From Albimonas pacifica (GTDB lineage Bacteria > Pseudomonadota > Alphaproteobacteria > Rhodobacterales > Rhodobacteraceae), in NCBI RefSeq assembly GCF_900113695.1, contig NZ_FOQH01000006.1, forward strand, positions 248,001 to 312,000: DNA of 64,000 nt, in the 5' to 3' direction. The notes beneath the pieces were generated by a model, which did not search any database, had not been told where the DNA came from, and was given only the letters and a program-made list of their open reading frames with translations. The position numbers were made by a program, and so were the translations under genes. Shown here in pieces: positions 35,684 to 44,058 of the stretch (positions are counted from its first letter, which is position 1; every line of letters starts with the position of its first letter).

Positions 35684-36108
35684 GACGCTTTCGATTTTGC
35701 GATAATTTCTTATCATTTCCACCCGTCCCATGCCAGTCCCAGAGGAATTCACGGTCCCCACCGCGAAAGACGCCCGCTCCAACGGTCCGGTGCGCGGCAA
35801 TGCGTCGGCGCCCCGTCGTCCATATGCGCAAATTGCCTCGAATCTTCGATCAACGGGAGAGACGAGAAGGTTAACGAAATCCTAATCGTCGTTAACGCAT
35901 CCGCGCCGCCGCCGGCGCATCCGCGACAGGGCCCCGCCCGGATGCGCCGGGAGATGCCCGGATGCGCCGCGCGGCGCGGGGCGGCGCCGTCGCGGGGGCG
36001 GCGCGCGGCGGATCGGGACGCGGGTCGGTTGCCCGGCCGGCGGCCCGCGGCTATGGTCCGCGCGCCCGGCCCCGACGCGCCGGGCGCGTGCAGTTCCAGG
36101 GGATCGCG
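35684..36108. other. divergent intergenic region, PAS gene / yicC
   Basis: No gene. AT-richer than surroundings, with a promoter-like segment near 35690-35720 for the PAS gene and a CtrA-like TTAA-N7-CTAA site at 35871-35885. The right half (35890-36100) is GC-rich with CATCCGCG and GATGCGCC repeats. Confidence 0.55.
35871..35885. promoter_or_regulatory. candidate CtrA-binding box
   Basis: TTAACGAAATCCTAA fits the CtrA consensus TTAA-N7-TTAA with one mismatch; another TTAAC follows at 35892. The ChpT phosphotransferase that feeds CtrA is encoded in this window, but the target gene is not certain. Confidence 0.35.
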
Positions 36109-37014
36109 ATGCAGAGCATGACCGGCTTCGCCGCCGCCGAGGGAGGCGACGCGCAGCTCGCCTGGCGGTGGGAGCTCCGCTCGGTGAACGGGCGCGGGCT
36201 GGACCTGCGCTGGCGCGGACCCGAGGGGCGCGACGCCATCGAGCGCGCCTTCCGCGAGGCGGTCAAGGCGAGGCTGGCGCGCGGCTCGGTCTCGGCCTCG
36301 CTGCGCCTGTCGCGCCGCCCCGGCGCGGTCCCGGCCCAGGTGAACGAGGCGGCGCTGGCCGCGGCCCTCGACGCCGCCGCCCGGGTCTCGGCCGCGGCGC
36401 GCGAGGCGGGATTCGCCGTCTCGCCCCTCTCGGTCGAGGCGCTGATGGCGCGCCCCGGCGTGATCGAGGCCACCGAGATCGAGGAGGAGGATCCCGCCCG
36501 CCGCGTGGCCCAGGACGCCGCGATCCTGGCGGACGGGGAGCTGGCGCTCGAGGCGCTGATCGCCTCGCGCGACGAGGAGGGCGCGCGCCTGCACGCCATC
36601 CTCTCGGCCCAGGTGGACCGCATCGCCGCGCTGACCGGGCAGGCCGAGGACGCCGCCCGCCTGCGCGCCGCCGAGGCCGGCCCCGCCCTGAGCCGCAAGG
36701 TCGAGGCGCTGATCGCCGCCGGCGCGCCCGCCGAGGTCGGGTCCGAGCGCCTCGCCCAGGAGCTGGCGCTGCTGGCGGTGAAGGGCGACGTGCGCGAGGA
36801 GCTCGACCGCCTGCGCGCCCATGTGGCCGCCGCGCGCGACCTGCTGGACGCCCAGGGCCCCTCGGGGCGGCGGCTGGAATTCCTGGTGCAGGAGTTCAAC
36901 CGCGAGGCCAACACGCTGTGCTCCAAGGCCGATTTCACCGCGCTGACCGCGGCGGGGCTGGAGCTGAAGACGGTGATCGACCAGATGCGCGAGCAGGCGC
37001 AGAACATCGAATGA
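36109..37014 (+). CDS. YicC family endoribonuclease-like protein
   Basis: A 301-residue YicC/YloC family protein; members act on RNA as endoribonucleases. Start MQSMTGFAAAEG and ELRSVNGRGLDLRWR are diagnostic, and the end FLVQEFNREANTLCSKAD is the conserved DUF1732 core. ATG at 36109 follows CCAGGGGATCGCG. It precedes gmk by 82 bases, the common yicC-gmk arrangement. Confidence 0.92.
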   Translation: MQSMTGFAAAEGGDAQLAWRWELRSVNGRGLDLRWRGPEGRDAIERAFREAVKARLARGSVSASLRLSRRPGAVPAQVNEAALAAALDAAARVSAAAREAGFAVSPLSVEALMARPGVIEATEIEEEDPARRVAQDAAILADGELALEALIASRDEEGARLHAILSAQVDRIAALTGQAEDAARLRAAEAGPALSRKVEALIAAGAPAEVGSERLAQELALLAVKGDVREELDRLRAHVAAARDLLDAQGPSGRRLEFLVQEFNREANTLCSKADFTALTAAGLELKTVIDQMREQAQNIE

Positions 37015-37096
37015 GAGGGCGCGCGGCGGTCGCGCCGCGCGCGGCCCCCGGGGGCGGGGGCGCGGGGACAGTCACGGGAGGCCGCGGGACGCGACC

Positions 37097-37819
37097 ATGA
37101 CCGGCACGGCGGACATGACCGACACCAAGGGGCCGCGCGCGGCCGACGGCCCGGTGGCCCGGGCCCGGCGCGGCGCGGATGCGCGCCGCGGGCTGCTGTT
37201 CATCCTCTCCTCGCCCTCGGGCGCGGGGAAATCCACGCTCTCGCGGCGGATCCTGGCCAACGACGGGGCCTTCGAGTTCTCGGTCTCGGCCACCACCCGC
37301 CCGCCGCGGCCCGGCGAGGAGGACGGGCGGGAATACCACTTCCTCGACCGCGCCCGCTTCGAGGCGATGATCGAGGCGGGCGAGTTCCTCGAACATGCCG
37401 AGGTCTTCGGCAACCTCTACGGCACGCCCCGCGCCCCGGTGGAGGCGGCGCTGGCCTCGGGCCGCGACGTGATCTTCGACGTCGACTGGCAGGGCGGCCA
37501 GCAGCTGCGCAACTCGGTCCTGAAGGACGCGGTGGTCTCGGTGTTCATCCTGCCGCCCTCGATCGCGGAGCTGGAGCGGCGGCTGCGCGCGCGGGGCCAG
37601 GATTCGGCCGAGGTGATCGGCGGGCGCATGGCCCGCGCGATGGACGAGATCAGCCACTGGGACGCCTACGACTACGTGCTGATCAACGACGACCTGGACC
37701 GCTGCGAGGCGGAGATCCGCGGCATCCTCGCGGCCGAGCGGCTGGCCCGCGCGCGCCGCCCGGGGCTGGTGGGCTTCGTCCAGGCGCTGAACCGGGAATT
37801 CCAGGAGAGAATGCGATGA
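37097..37819 (+). CDS. gmk: guanylate kinase
   Basis: A 240-residue kinase converting GMP to GDP with ATP. After a 30-residue Arg/Ala-rich extension come the P-loop SSPSGAGKSTLSRR, the GMP-binding region TTRPPRPGEEDGREYHF and VDWQGGQQLR. The N-terminal extension is longer than usual (family about 205 residues); an in-frame ATG at 37115 is possible. The stop overlaps the start of the next gene as ATGA. Confidence 0.95.
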   Translation: MTGTADMTDTKGPRAADGPVARARRGADARRGLLFILSSPSGAGKSTLSRRILANDGAFEFSVSATTRPPRPGEEDGREYHFLDRARFEAMIEAGEFLEHAEVFGNLYGTPRAPVEAALASGRDVIFDVDWQGGQQLRNSVLKDAVVSVFILPPSIAELERRLRARGQDSAEVIGGRMARAMDEISHWDAYDYVLINDDLDRCEAEIRGILAAERLARARRPGLVGFVQALNREFQERMR

Positions 37820-38343
37820 CCGTCTACGCCCTTGGCGACCGCGTGCCCGAACTGCCCGAGGACGGCGACGTCTGGGTGGCCCCCGGGGCCCATGTGATGG
37901 GCTCGGTGCGGCTGGGGCGGGGCGTCTCGATCTGGTTCGGGGCGGTGCTGCGCGGCGACAAGGAATGGCTGTCGGTCGGCGAGGGCTCGAACATCCAGGA
38001 CGGGACCATCTGCCATGCCGACCCGGGCGTGCCGCTGAGCGTGGGAGCGAACGTGACGGTGGGCCACAACGCCATCATCCACGGCTGCACGATCGGCGAC
38101 GGCTCGCTGATCGGGATGGGGGCGACGGTGCTGAACGGGGCGAAGATCGGCCGCGGCTGCCTGATCGGCGCCAACGCCCTGGTCACCGAGGGCAAGGAGA
38201 TCCCAGACGGCTGGATGGCCGTGGGCTCGCCCGCCAAGCCCGTGCGCGAGCTGACCGAGGCGGAGAAGGCCGGCCTGCTCGACTCGGCCCGCCGCTACCG
38301 CGAGAACGGCCGCCATTTCCGCGAGACCCTGACCCCGCTCTGA
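37816..38343 (+). CDS. gamma-carbonic anhydrase family protein
   Basis: A 175-residue left-handed beta-helix (hexapeptide-repeat) protein of the gamma-CA/YrdA type. Metal-binding histidines sit in ICHADPG, VGHNAIIHG; repeats (IWFGAVLRGD, IGMGATVLNGAKIG, IGANALVTEG) run from residue 30 to 135. The family includes active zinc or iron carbonic anhydrases and inactive relatives. Coupled to gmk by a four-base overlap. Confidence 0.9.
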   Translation: MTVYALGDRVPELPEDGDVWVAPGAHVMGSVRLGRGVSIWFGAVLRGDKEWLSVGEGSNIQDGTICHADPGVPLSVGANVTVGHNAIIHGCTIGDGSLIGMGATVLNGAKIGRGCLIGANALVTEGKEIPDGWMAVGSPAKPVRELTEAEKAGLLDSARRYRENGRHFRETLTPL

Positions 38344-38349
38344 CGGCGC

Positions 38350-38391
38350 GGGCGGCCCTCGCGTCGGCTGCGCCTCCGCATCGCCCCGCCC
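38350..38391. repeat. dispersed 42-bp repeat, copy 1
   Basis: 42 bases from GGGCGGCCCTCGCGTCGGCT onward are identical to 42117-42158. It lies just after the gamma-carbonic anhydrase stop and before the convergent chpT end. After it the two copies stay similar for a few bases. Confidence 0.85.
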
Positions 38392-38428
38392 GGCCGTCCC
38401 CCTTGGGGGCGCCCCGGGGCGGGCGGCG

Positions 38429-39184
38429 TCAGATCCCCGCAGGCAGGGTCGCGCGCAGGGTCAGGCCGCCGTCCTGCGAGGCGAAGGCGACCTGCGCGCC
38501 GCAGGCGCGGGCATGGGCGGCGGCGGCGATGTAATGGACCTCCCGCGGGGCGGGCGCGGTCTCGGACGCGCGGCCGGCGAGCCAGTCGGCGGCGCCGGGG
38601 GCGGGGGCGGCCGTCGGCCCCTCGGCCGCGAGCGCGATGGTCAGGCCCCGGGCCTCGGCCGGCGCCGTCTCGACCCGCACCAGGCCGCCGCGGGGCAGGG
38701 ACGAGACCGCGATCTGCATGAAGTTGAACATCAGCCGGACGCCGGCGCGGGTGATCTCGGTCCCCTGCACGGCCCAGTCGAGGTCGGGGCGCTGGAACTC
38801 GAACCACGCCCGCGCCGTGCGCTGGGCGGCGGGCAGGCCCATCAGGTCCCCCGGCGGCGCCGCCCCGAAGGCGATGCGCAGGAACTGCAGGTAGGCCGAG
38901 GCCATGTCGGCGCTGCGCGAGATCAGCTGCAGCTCGGTCCCCTCCGCCCCGCGGTCGATCTCGCGCAGCAGCTCGACGCCGTTGCCGATGGCCCCCACCG
39001 GCGATATCAGGTCGTGACAGATGCGCGAGCACAGCAGGGCCGCGAAATCCTCCGCCCCCAGGCCCCCCAGCGCCTCCGATCCCGGGGCGGGCGAGGCGGC
39101 GGCGGGCGCCGCCCGCGGCGCGCCGGCGCCGCCCGGCGAGGCCGCGGGCTGCGCGAAGGGGTCCGTCGACCAGGGGTCCGTCAT
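38429..39184 (-). CDS. chpT: histidine phosphotransferase ChpT
   Basis: A 251-residue phosphotransfer protein relaying phosphate from CckA to CtrA and CpdR. The dimerisation/phosphorylation helix holds the conserved His in SRICHDLISPVGAIGNGVEL (around residue 58), followed by a degenerate Bergerat-like domain (FNFMQIAVSSLPRGG). The first 40 residues are Ala/Pro-rich and non-conserved. It is monocistronic and divergent from the DUF3553 gene. Confidence 0.88.
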   Translation of the reverse strand: MTDPWSTDPFAQPAASPGGAGAPRAAPAAASPAPGSEALGGLGAEDFAALLCSRICHDLISPVGAIGNGVELLREIDRGAEGTELQLISRSADMASAYLQFLRIAFGAAPPGDLMGLPAAQRTARAWFEFQRPDLDWAVQGTEITRAGVRLMFNFMQIAVSSLPRGGLVRVETAPAEARGLTIALAAEGPTAAPAPGAADWLAGRASETAPAPREVHYIAAAAHARACGAQVAFASQDGGLTLRATLPAGI

Positions 39185-39256
39185 GGGGCGCCTCTTCGCT
39201 GGAGCGGGTGCGGGAGCAGGATCCGGGGCTGCGAGGGTGAAGGGACAGGGTTAACA

Positions 39257-39427
39257 ATGAATGAATTTCTCGAGCCCGGCGACCGCGTGCGCCTGCCCGC
39301 CGCCCCGGACTGGGGCGTGGGACAGGTGCAGTCGGTGATCGGGCGCCGGATCACCGTGAACTTCGAAAACGCCGGCAAGCAGGTCATCGACGGCTCCCGC
39401 GTGGAGCTCGAACAGGTCCACGACTGA
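39257..39427 (+). CDS. DUF3553 family small protein
   Basis: A 56-residue protein of the DUF3553 family, probably an SH3-like or Tudor-like fold: LEPGDRVRLPAAPDWGVGQV, SVIGRRITVNFENAGKQVID. Similar domains occur at the end of UvrD/PcrA-type helicases, suggesting nucleic-acid contact. ATG at 39257 overlaps the promoter segment GGGTTAACAATG. Divergent from chpT. Confidence 0.8.
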   Translation: MNEFLEPGDRVRLPAAPDWGVGQVQSVIGRRITVNFENAGKQVIDGSRVELEQVHD

Positions 39428-39592
39428 CCCAGCGTCGGCCGCCGCGCGCGCCCCTGTCAACGCCTGCGCGCCGTGCGACGGTTCGATGACGCCCGCACGA
39501 CATCGCGCGTCCGCCCCCCGTTGCGCCTATCCGGCGCAATGCATATGGTCCGCCGCGCGCGCCGAACCGGGCGCGCCGGCTGGAGCTTCGGA

Positions 39593-40432
39593 ATGGAGAT
39601 CGACGCGGGTCGGTTCACGGTCCGCCTGGCGCGGGACGAGCAGGACATCGCCGCCGCCCAGCGCCTGCGCTACCGCGTGTTCGTGGAGGAACTGGGCGCC
39701 TCGGCCAGCGACGAGGAGCGCGCCCTTCGGCGGGAGATCGACGAGTACGATCCCCACTTCGAACACCTGATCCTGATCGACAAGGAGACCGAGTCGTCCG
39801 ACCCGCTCGACCGGGTCGCGGGCGCCTATCGCCTGATGACCAACGACCGGGCGAAGGCGGGGATCGGCTTCTACGGATCGACCGAATACGACCTGACCCT
39901 GATCGAGACCTGCGGGCGGCCGGCGGTGGAGCTCGGCCGCTCCTGCGTGGGCTCGGAAGTGCGGGGCGGGGCGGCGATGCACCTGCTGTGGACGGGGCTG
40001 GGCGAGTTCGTCACGGCGCGCAAGATCGAGATCATGTTCGGCGTGGCCTCGTTCCACGGCGCCGATCCCGCGCCGCTGGCCCACGCGCTGAGCTTCCTGC
40101 ACTACAACCACCTGGCGCCCGAGGACCTGCGCGTGCGCGCGCGGCCCGAGAACTTCGCGGCCATGGACCGGCTCCCCCCCGAGCAGGTCGACCGCAAGCA
40201 GGCCGCGCGCCAGATCCCGGCGCTGATCAAGGCCTACCTGCGGCTGGGCGGCTTCGTGGGCGAGGGCGCCTGGGTGGACCACGACTTCAACACCGTCGAC
40301 GTCTGCCTGCTGATGGACACCTCCCGGATGGTCTCGCGCTACCGCGACTTCTACGGGAAGGAGGGCAAGCCCGCCGCCCCCGCCGCCCGGACCCCCGGGG
40401 ACGGGAGCGCCGCGGAGAGGTCCGGCGGGTGA
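39593..40432 (+). CDS. olsB: L-ornithine N-alpha-acyltransferase OlsB
   Basis: A 279-residue GNAT-fold acyltransferase forming lyso-ornithine lipid from ornithine and 3-hydroxyacyl-ACP. Family features: RYRVFVEELGA near the start, ELGRSCVGSEVRGGAAMHLL in the middle and IKAYLRLGGFVGEGAWVDHD near the end. ATG at 39593 has GGAG six bases upstream; in-frame codons before it look non-coding. Overlaps olsA by GTGA, giving the usual olsBA operon. Confidence 0.9.
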   Translation: MEIDAGRFTVRLARDEQDIAAAQRLRYRVFVEELGASASDEERALRREIDEYDPHFEHLILIDKETESSDPLDRVAGAYRLMTNDRAKAGIGFYGSTEYDLTLIETCGRPAVELGRSCVGSEVRGGAAMHLLWTGLGEFVTARKIEIMFGVASFHGADPAPLAHALSFLHYNHLAPEDLRVRARPENFAAMDRLPPEQVDRKQAARQIPALIKAYLRLGGFVGEGAWVDHDFNTVDVCLLMDTSRMVSRYRDFYGKEGKPAAPAARTPGDGSAAERSGG

Positions 40433-41316
40433 GCGATCCGGTCTCGGATTTCTCCTGGACCGGCCCGCCGCCGCCGCCCCTGCCGCGCCCCAGCGCCTGG
40501 GGCGTGATCGCGGCCTACGTGCGGCTGGGGCTGGCGGCGCTGACCACCGTGGTCCTGCTCTCGGTCTACCTGCTGTTCAAGGCGATCGAGCGCCTGGTCC
40601 CCGCCTTCCGCGCGCGCGAGCGGGTGCAGCGCCTGTGGGCGCGGGCGATGGGGACCCTGGTGGGCCTGAGCGTGCGCGCCACCGGCCAGCCGATGCCCCA
40701 CGGCGGCGCGCTGGTCGCCAACCACAGCTCCTGGTCCGACATCTTCGTGCTGGTGGGGGCGGCGCGGATGACCTTCGTCTCCAAGGCCGAGGTGCGGTCC
40801 TGGCCGGTGGTGGGCTGGATCGCGGCGGTCTGCGGCACGGTCTTCGTGGAGCGCAAGCGCTCCGCCGCCCGCGCCCAGGAGGAGGAGCTGCGCCGCCGGA
40901 TGCTGGCGGGCGAGCGGCTGCTGTTCTTCCCCGAGGGCACCTCGACCGACAACCGCCGGGTGCTGCAGTTCCGCTCGACCCTCTTCGCCGCCCTGACGGC
41001 GGAGGAGCTGCGCGACGTCGCCTGGGTGCAGCCCGTCTCCGTCGTCTACCACGTGAACCCGGCGAGCACGCTGCCCGACACCTTCTACGGCTGGTGGGCG
41101 GACATGGAGTTCGGCCCCCATGTGTGGTCGCTGCTGACGCTCAGCTTCGGGGGCGAGGCGGAGGTGATCTTCCACGACCCGATCCGCGTGGCCGAGATGC
41201 CCGACCGCAAGAAGCTGGCTCATGCGAGCTGGCAGGCGGTGCACGACGGCGTGGTCTCGCGCCTGCCTCACCACCGCCACGGGCACGAGGACGTCTACCG
41301 CGACCGCGAGGTCTGA
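40429..41316 (+). CDS. olsA: lyso-ornithine lipid O-acyltransferase OlsA (PlsC family)
   Basis: A 295-residue membrane-associated acyltransferase that adds the second chain. One N-terminal membrane helix (LAALTTVVLLSVYLLFKAIE), the catalytic NHSSWSD (HX4D) motif near residue 99, FPEGTSTD near residue 168, and a C-terminal cytosolic part. GTG at 40429 with GGAGAGG upstream overlaps olsB stop. Its place after olsB argues for OlsA rather than PlsC. Confidence 0.88.
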   Translation: MSDPVSDFSWTGPPPPPLPRPSAWGVIAAYVRLGLAALTTVVLLSVYLLFKAIERLVPAFRARERVQRLWARAMGTLVGLSVRATGQPMPHGGALVANHSSWSDIFVLVGAARMTFVSKAEVRSWPVVGWIAAVCGTVFVERKRSAARAQEEELRRRMLAGERLLFFPEGTSTDNRRVLQFRSTLFAALTAEELRDVAWVQPVSVVYHVNPASTLPDTFYGWWADMEFGPHVWSLLTLSFGGEAEVIFHDPIRVAEMPDRKKLAHASWQAVHDGVVSRLPHHRHGHEDVYRDREV

Positions 41317-41340
41317 GCGGGCGCATCCGCCCCCGCAGGC

Positions 41341-41400
41341 GACCCCCGCAAGCGAAACGGCCCCGGGCGCGCGCCCGGGGCCGTTTCGCCTGCGGGGGTC
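41341..41400. terminator. 60-bp near-perfect palindrome, bidirectional terminator
   Basis: Two directly abutting 30-base arms (41341-41370 and 41371-41400) match at 29 of 30 positions, core GAAACGGCCCCGGGCGC. It separates convergent olsA and the ThiE-like gene. There is no T-run, so action may be by structure alone. Confidence 0.75.
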
Positions 41401-41407
41401 GGGGGGA

Positions 41408-42037
41408 TCAGCCGCGCAGTGCGGCGTCGATGGCCTTGAGGTTGGCGACGAGGTCGCCCTCCCAGACCGAGGCCGGGGGCACGGCGAAATCGGCGTAGGG
41501 GGCGAGGGTCGCGGCCCGGGCCGCATCGACGCCGCCCTCGGCGACCACGGGGACCTCGATCATCTGCGCCCACCACTCGAAGAGCTCGAGGGGCGCGGGC
41601 TCCACCACCGGGCCCGCGGCGGGGTCGGGGACCAGCGGGCCGAACAGCACGTAGTCGGCTCCGGCCTCGCCCGCGGTCATGCCGTCGTGGCGCGAGGCGC
41701 CGCAGTCGACGCCCAGGATCGCGTCCGGGCCGATGGCGGCGCGCACCTTCTTGAGGTTGGCGCCGGGCAGGGAGACCTGCACGCCGTCGAGCCCCAGCGG
41801 CTCGACCAGGCCGACGTGGTCGCGGATCACGATGGCGACGTCGGCGGCGTGGCAGATCTCGCGCAGCCGGTCGGCGGCGCGGCGCAGCTCGGGCTCGGCG
41901 GCGCCGGGCATGTCGAGGCGGACGGTGGCCACGAGCCCCGTGGCCAGCGCCCCGGGCAGGGCGGCGGCGATGGCGTCGAGCTCCCCGCGCGGCGGGGTGG
42001 CTAGGACGAGTCGGGCGGCGTCTTCGGCGTCGGTCAT
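41408..42037 (-). CDS. thiamine phosphate synthase family protein (ThiE/TenI-like)
   Basis: A 209-residue TIM-barrel protein of the ThiE/TenI family. Recognisable: DGVQVSLPGANLKKVRAAIG, VDCGASRHDGMTAGEAGADY followed by VLFGPL, and VVAEGGVD. Classic ThiE joins hydroxymethylpyrimidine-PP and thiazole phosphate; TenI-like relatives aromatise the thiazole. No other thiamine gene is adjacent, so the reaction is uncertain. Confidence 0.8.
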   Translation of the reverse strand: MTDAEDAARLVLATPPRGELDAIAAALPGALATGLVATVRLDMPGAAEPELRRAADRLREICHAADVAIVIRDHVGLVEPLGLDGVQVSLPGANLKKVRAAIGPDAILGVDCGASRHDGMTAGEAGADYVLFGPLVPDPAAGPVVEPAPLELFEWWAQMIEVPVVAEGGVDAARAATLAPYADFAVPPASVWEGDLVANLKAIDAALRG

Positions 42038-42116
42038 GGGGCGTCTCTAGAGCGGAACGGGGGGGAAGGGAATATCCGTCCGGGACGGGCGGACGAAGGA
42101 CGCGCGCAGGACGGCC

Positions 42117-42158
42117 GGGCGGCCCTCGCGTCGGCTGCGCCTCCGCATCGCCCCGCCC
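42117..42158. repeat. dispersed 42-bp repeat, copy 2
   Basis: Identical over 42 bases to 38350-38391, same orientation. It lies in the 264-base gap between the ThiE-like gene and the ScfR-type regulator gene; the remainder of that gap is GC-rich with no other signal. Confidence 0.85.
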
Positions 42159-42301
42159 TGCCGTCCCCTTCGCCAGACCCCGGGGCGGGTCGCGTTCCGC
42201 AAGGGGCGACGGGCGGGGCATGGGGCGAGGCATGGGGCGGGGCAGGGCGGGGGGCGGCGGGCGCGGCTCGGGGCGCGCGCGGCGCCGGGCGGCCGGCCGG
42301 G

Positions 42302-43765
42302 TCAGCCGACCACCGGGTCCTCGGCCCGGTGGCGGCAGTCGACGCGGGCGCAGACGCGGCAGTTGGGGCCCACGGGCTCGGGCGCCTCGCGCGGGCGGGG
42401 GGCGTAGACCGTGGCGGCCGAGGCCTCGCCCGGCAGCACCAGCACCGAGGCGAGATGCACCGCCGGCCGTCCCCAGGCGGGCGGGTCGGCGGGCTCGGCG
42501 CGGGCCACGAAGACCGCGCGCTCGCCCGCCGGGAACTCGGCGAGCTGGCGCAGGGTGCGCCCGGGGGAGGAGAGCGCGCCGTAGAGCGCCCACAGCGGGC
42601 AGGCCGCGCCGTGGCGGGGCAGGGTGATCTCGGCCGCAAGCCGCCGCTGCAGGGTCACCCCGGCCGCGTTGATCCGCGCATAGGCCGCCCGCGGCGCGGG
42701 CCCGCCGGGGCGGGCGAGCGAGGTCAGCCGGCGCGCGGCGGCGTCGAAGTCGACCCCGAAGCTCGCGGCCAGCGCGTCGAGGTCCCAGCCCAGCGCCGCG
42801 CCCGCCGCCTCGAAGGGCGAGCGGGGCATCATCAGCGCGTCGGCGGCGTATTGCTCGAAAGCGGCCTCGGCCCGGCGGCGGGGCGCGCCGTCGTGCAGGC
42901 GCGGGCGGGCCTCGATCTCGGCCGCGATCGCCTCGGCGAAGCGCCGCCGCGCGACGGCGGTGGAGAGGGCGCGGCGCCGGATCACCGGCGGCGCCTCGGG
43001 CGGCGCGACCGAGGCGCCGCCCCCGGGCAGGGCCGCGCGCAGGGCCCCGTAGATCGCCTCGGGGTGCATGTCGGCGGGCGCCTCCTCCTGCGGGATCTCC
43101 AGCGTCTCGAAGCGGTTGCCGGCCTCGAGGAAGGCGTCCTCCACGTCCTCGACGGGGGTGGAGGGGGCCTCGGAATGGGCCTCGTCGAAGAACCGCGCCA
43201 GCCCCTCGGCCACTTCCGAGGCGCGGGTGGATTCGCTGAGCAGGATCTCGTGGAAGCGCCGGCGCTGGGCGTCGTCGATGTCGTCGACGTCCTCCAGGAT
43301 CTCGGAGGTCGAGCGCAGGGCGGCGACATGGGTCAGCATCCGGTGCAGGTGATCGGACAGCACCGGGTCGTGGGTCAGCCGGTCCGACAGCGCCTCCACC
43401 AGGCGGGCGGCCTCGCGCCGCGCGGACCAGGCGCGGGTCAGGGCGCGGCCCCAGTCGGGATGCCGGCCCAGCAGGTCGCGCGCGTCGTCGGGGTCGAGCC
43501 TGAGGTCGGCGAACTCCGGCTCGGCGGCGATCTCCGACAGGCGATCGGCGAGCCTGCGCTCCATCGCGCCGTCGAGCTCCGCGGCCGGCACCCCGAGCGC
43601 CCGGGCGGCGCGCGAGACCAGCTCGGGGCTGGCGCGGCGCTTCTCGCGCTCGATCAGGTTGAGGTAGCTGGCGGAGATTCCCATCGCCTCGGCGAGCTCC
43701 GCCTGGCGGATGCCGGCGGCGCGTCGACGCTCGCGGATGCGCAGACCGATCATCGTGGACGGCAT
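42302..43765 (-). CDS. XRE-family regulator with ScfR/DUF2083-type C-terminus
   Basis: A 487-residue regulator. Residues 1-65 are an XRE helix-turn-helix (IRQAELAEAMGISASYLNLI). The long central and C-terminal part is the short-chain fatty acyl regulator type: FEQYAADALMMPRSPFEAAG, GVTLQRRLAAEITLPRHGAA, and a final Cys-containing NCRVCARVDCRHRAED. Such proteins (RamB/MccR/ScfR) control acetate, propionate or glyoxylate-related genes on binding acyl-CoA. Start at 43765 has GGAGG seven bases upstream. It is divergent from an ABC transporter-acs cluster. Confidence 0.85.
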   Translation of the reverse strand: MPSTMIGLRIRERRRAAGIRQAELAEAMGISASYLNLIEREKRRASPELVSRAARALGVPAAELDGAMERRLADRLSEIAAEPEFADLRLDPDDARDLLGRHPDWGRALTRAWSARREAARLVEALSDRLTHDPVLSDHLHRMLTHVAALRSTSEILEDVDDIDDAQRRRFHEILLSESTRASEVAEGLARFFDEAHSEAPSTPVEDVEDAFLEAGNRFETLEIPQEEAPADMHPEAIYGALRAALPGGGASVAPPEAPPVIRRRALSTAVARRRFAEAIAAEIEARPRLHDGAPRRRAEAAFEQYAADALMMPRSPFEAAGAALGWDLDALAASFGVDFDAAARRLTSLARPGGPAPRAAYARINAAGVTLQRRLAAEITLPRHGAACPLWALYGALSSPGRTLRQLAEFPAGERAVFVARAEPADPPAWGRPAVHLASVLVLPGEASAATVYAPRPREAPEPVGPNCRVCARVDCRHRAEDPVVG

Positions 43766-44058
43766 GCGGGTTCCTCCATGCTGCACCTGCGCGCAAAGCC
43801 GCCATGCACCCCATGCAAGGCTCTGGGATCATGGCGCTTTCGGGGCCGCTTGTAGACTATTTACAATCTCGCACCTGCACAACGTCAAAAACTTACAAAA
43901 TAATCCAGCGATAACAATGACTTGTTGACTTCTTGACGAACCTGACCCAGGGTTCATGGAGGGCGCACAAGCCCAGTCCGGTCGACGTCGCGCGCCAGGG
44001 AGGCCTTCGGGAGGGCGAGCGACGTCGACCGGCGCAATCAATGCTTCGGGAGGTATTC
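43766..44058. promoter_or_regulatory. divergent control region, regulator / ABC importer operon
   Basis: The stretch 43850-43950 is the most AT-rich of the region, with TATTTACAATCTCGC and ACTTACAAAATAATCC as possible regulator half-sites, and TTGACTTCTTGACG on the plus strand as a possible -35 region. The 14-bp inverted repeat at 43978-44032 follows. Confidence 0.5.
43978..44032. repeat. 14-bp inverted repeat in the importer leader
   Basis: Arms CCGGTCGACGTCGC (43978-43991) and GCGACGTCGACCGG (44019-44032) are perfectly complementary, separated by 27 bases. Lying just upstream of the start at 44059, it could be an operator or an mRNA hairpin. Confidence 0.75.
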
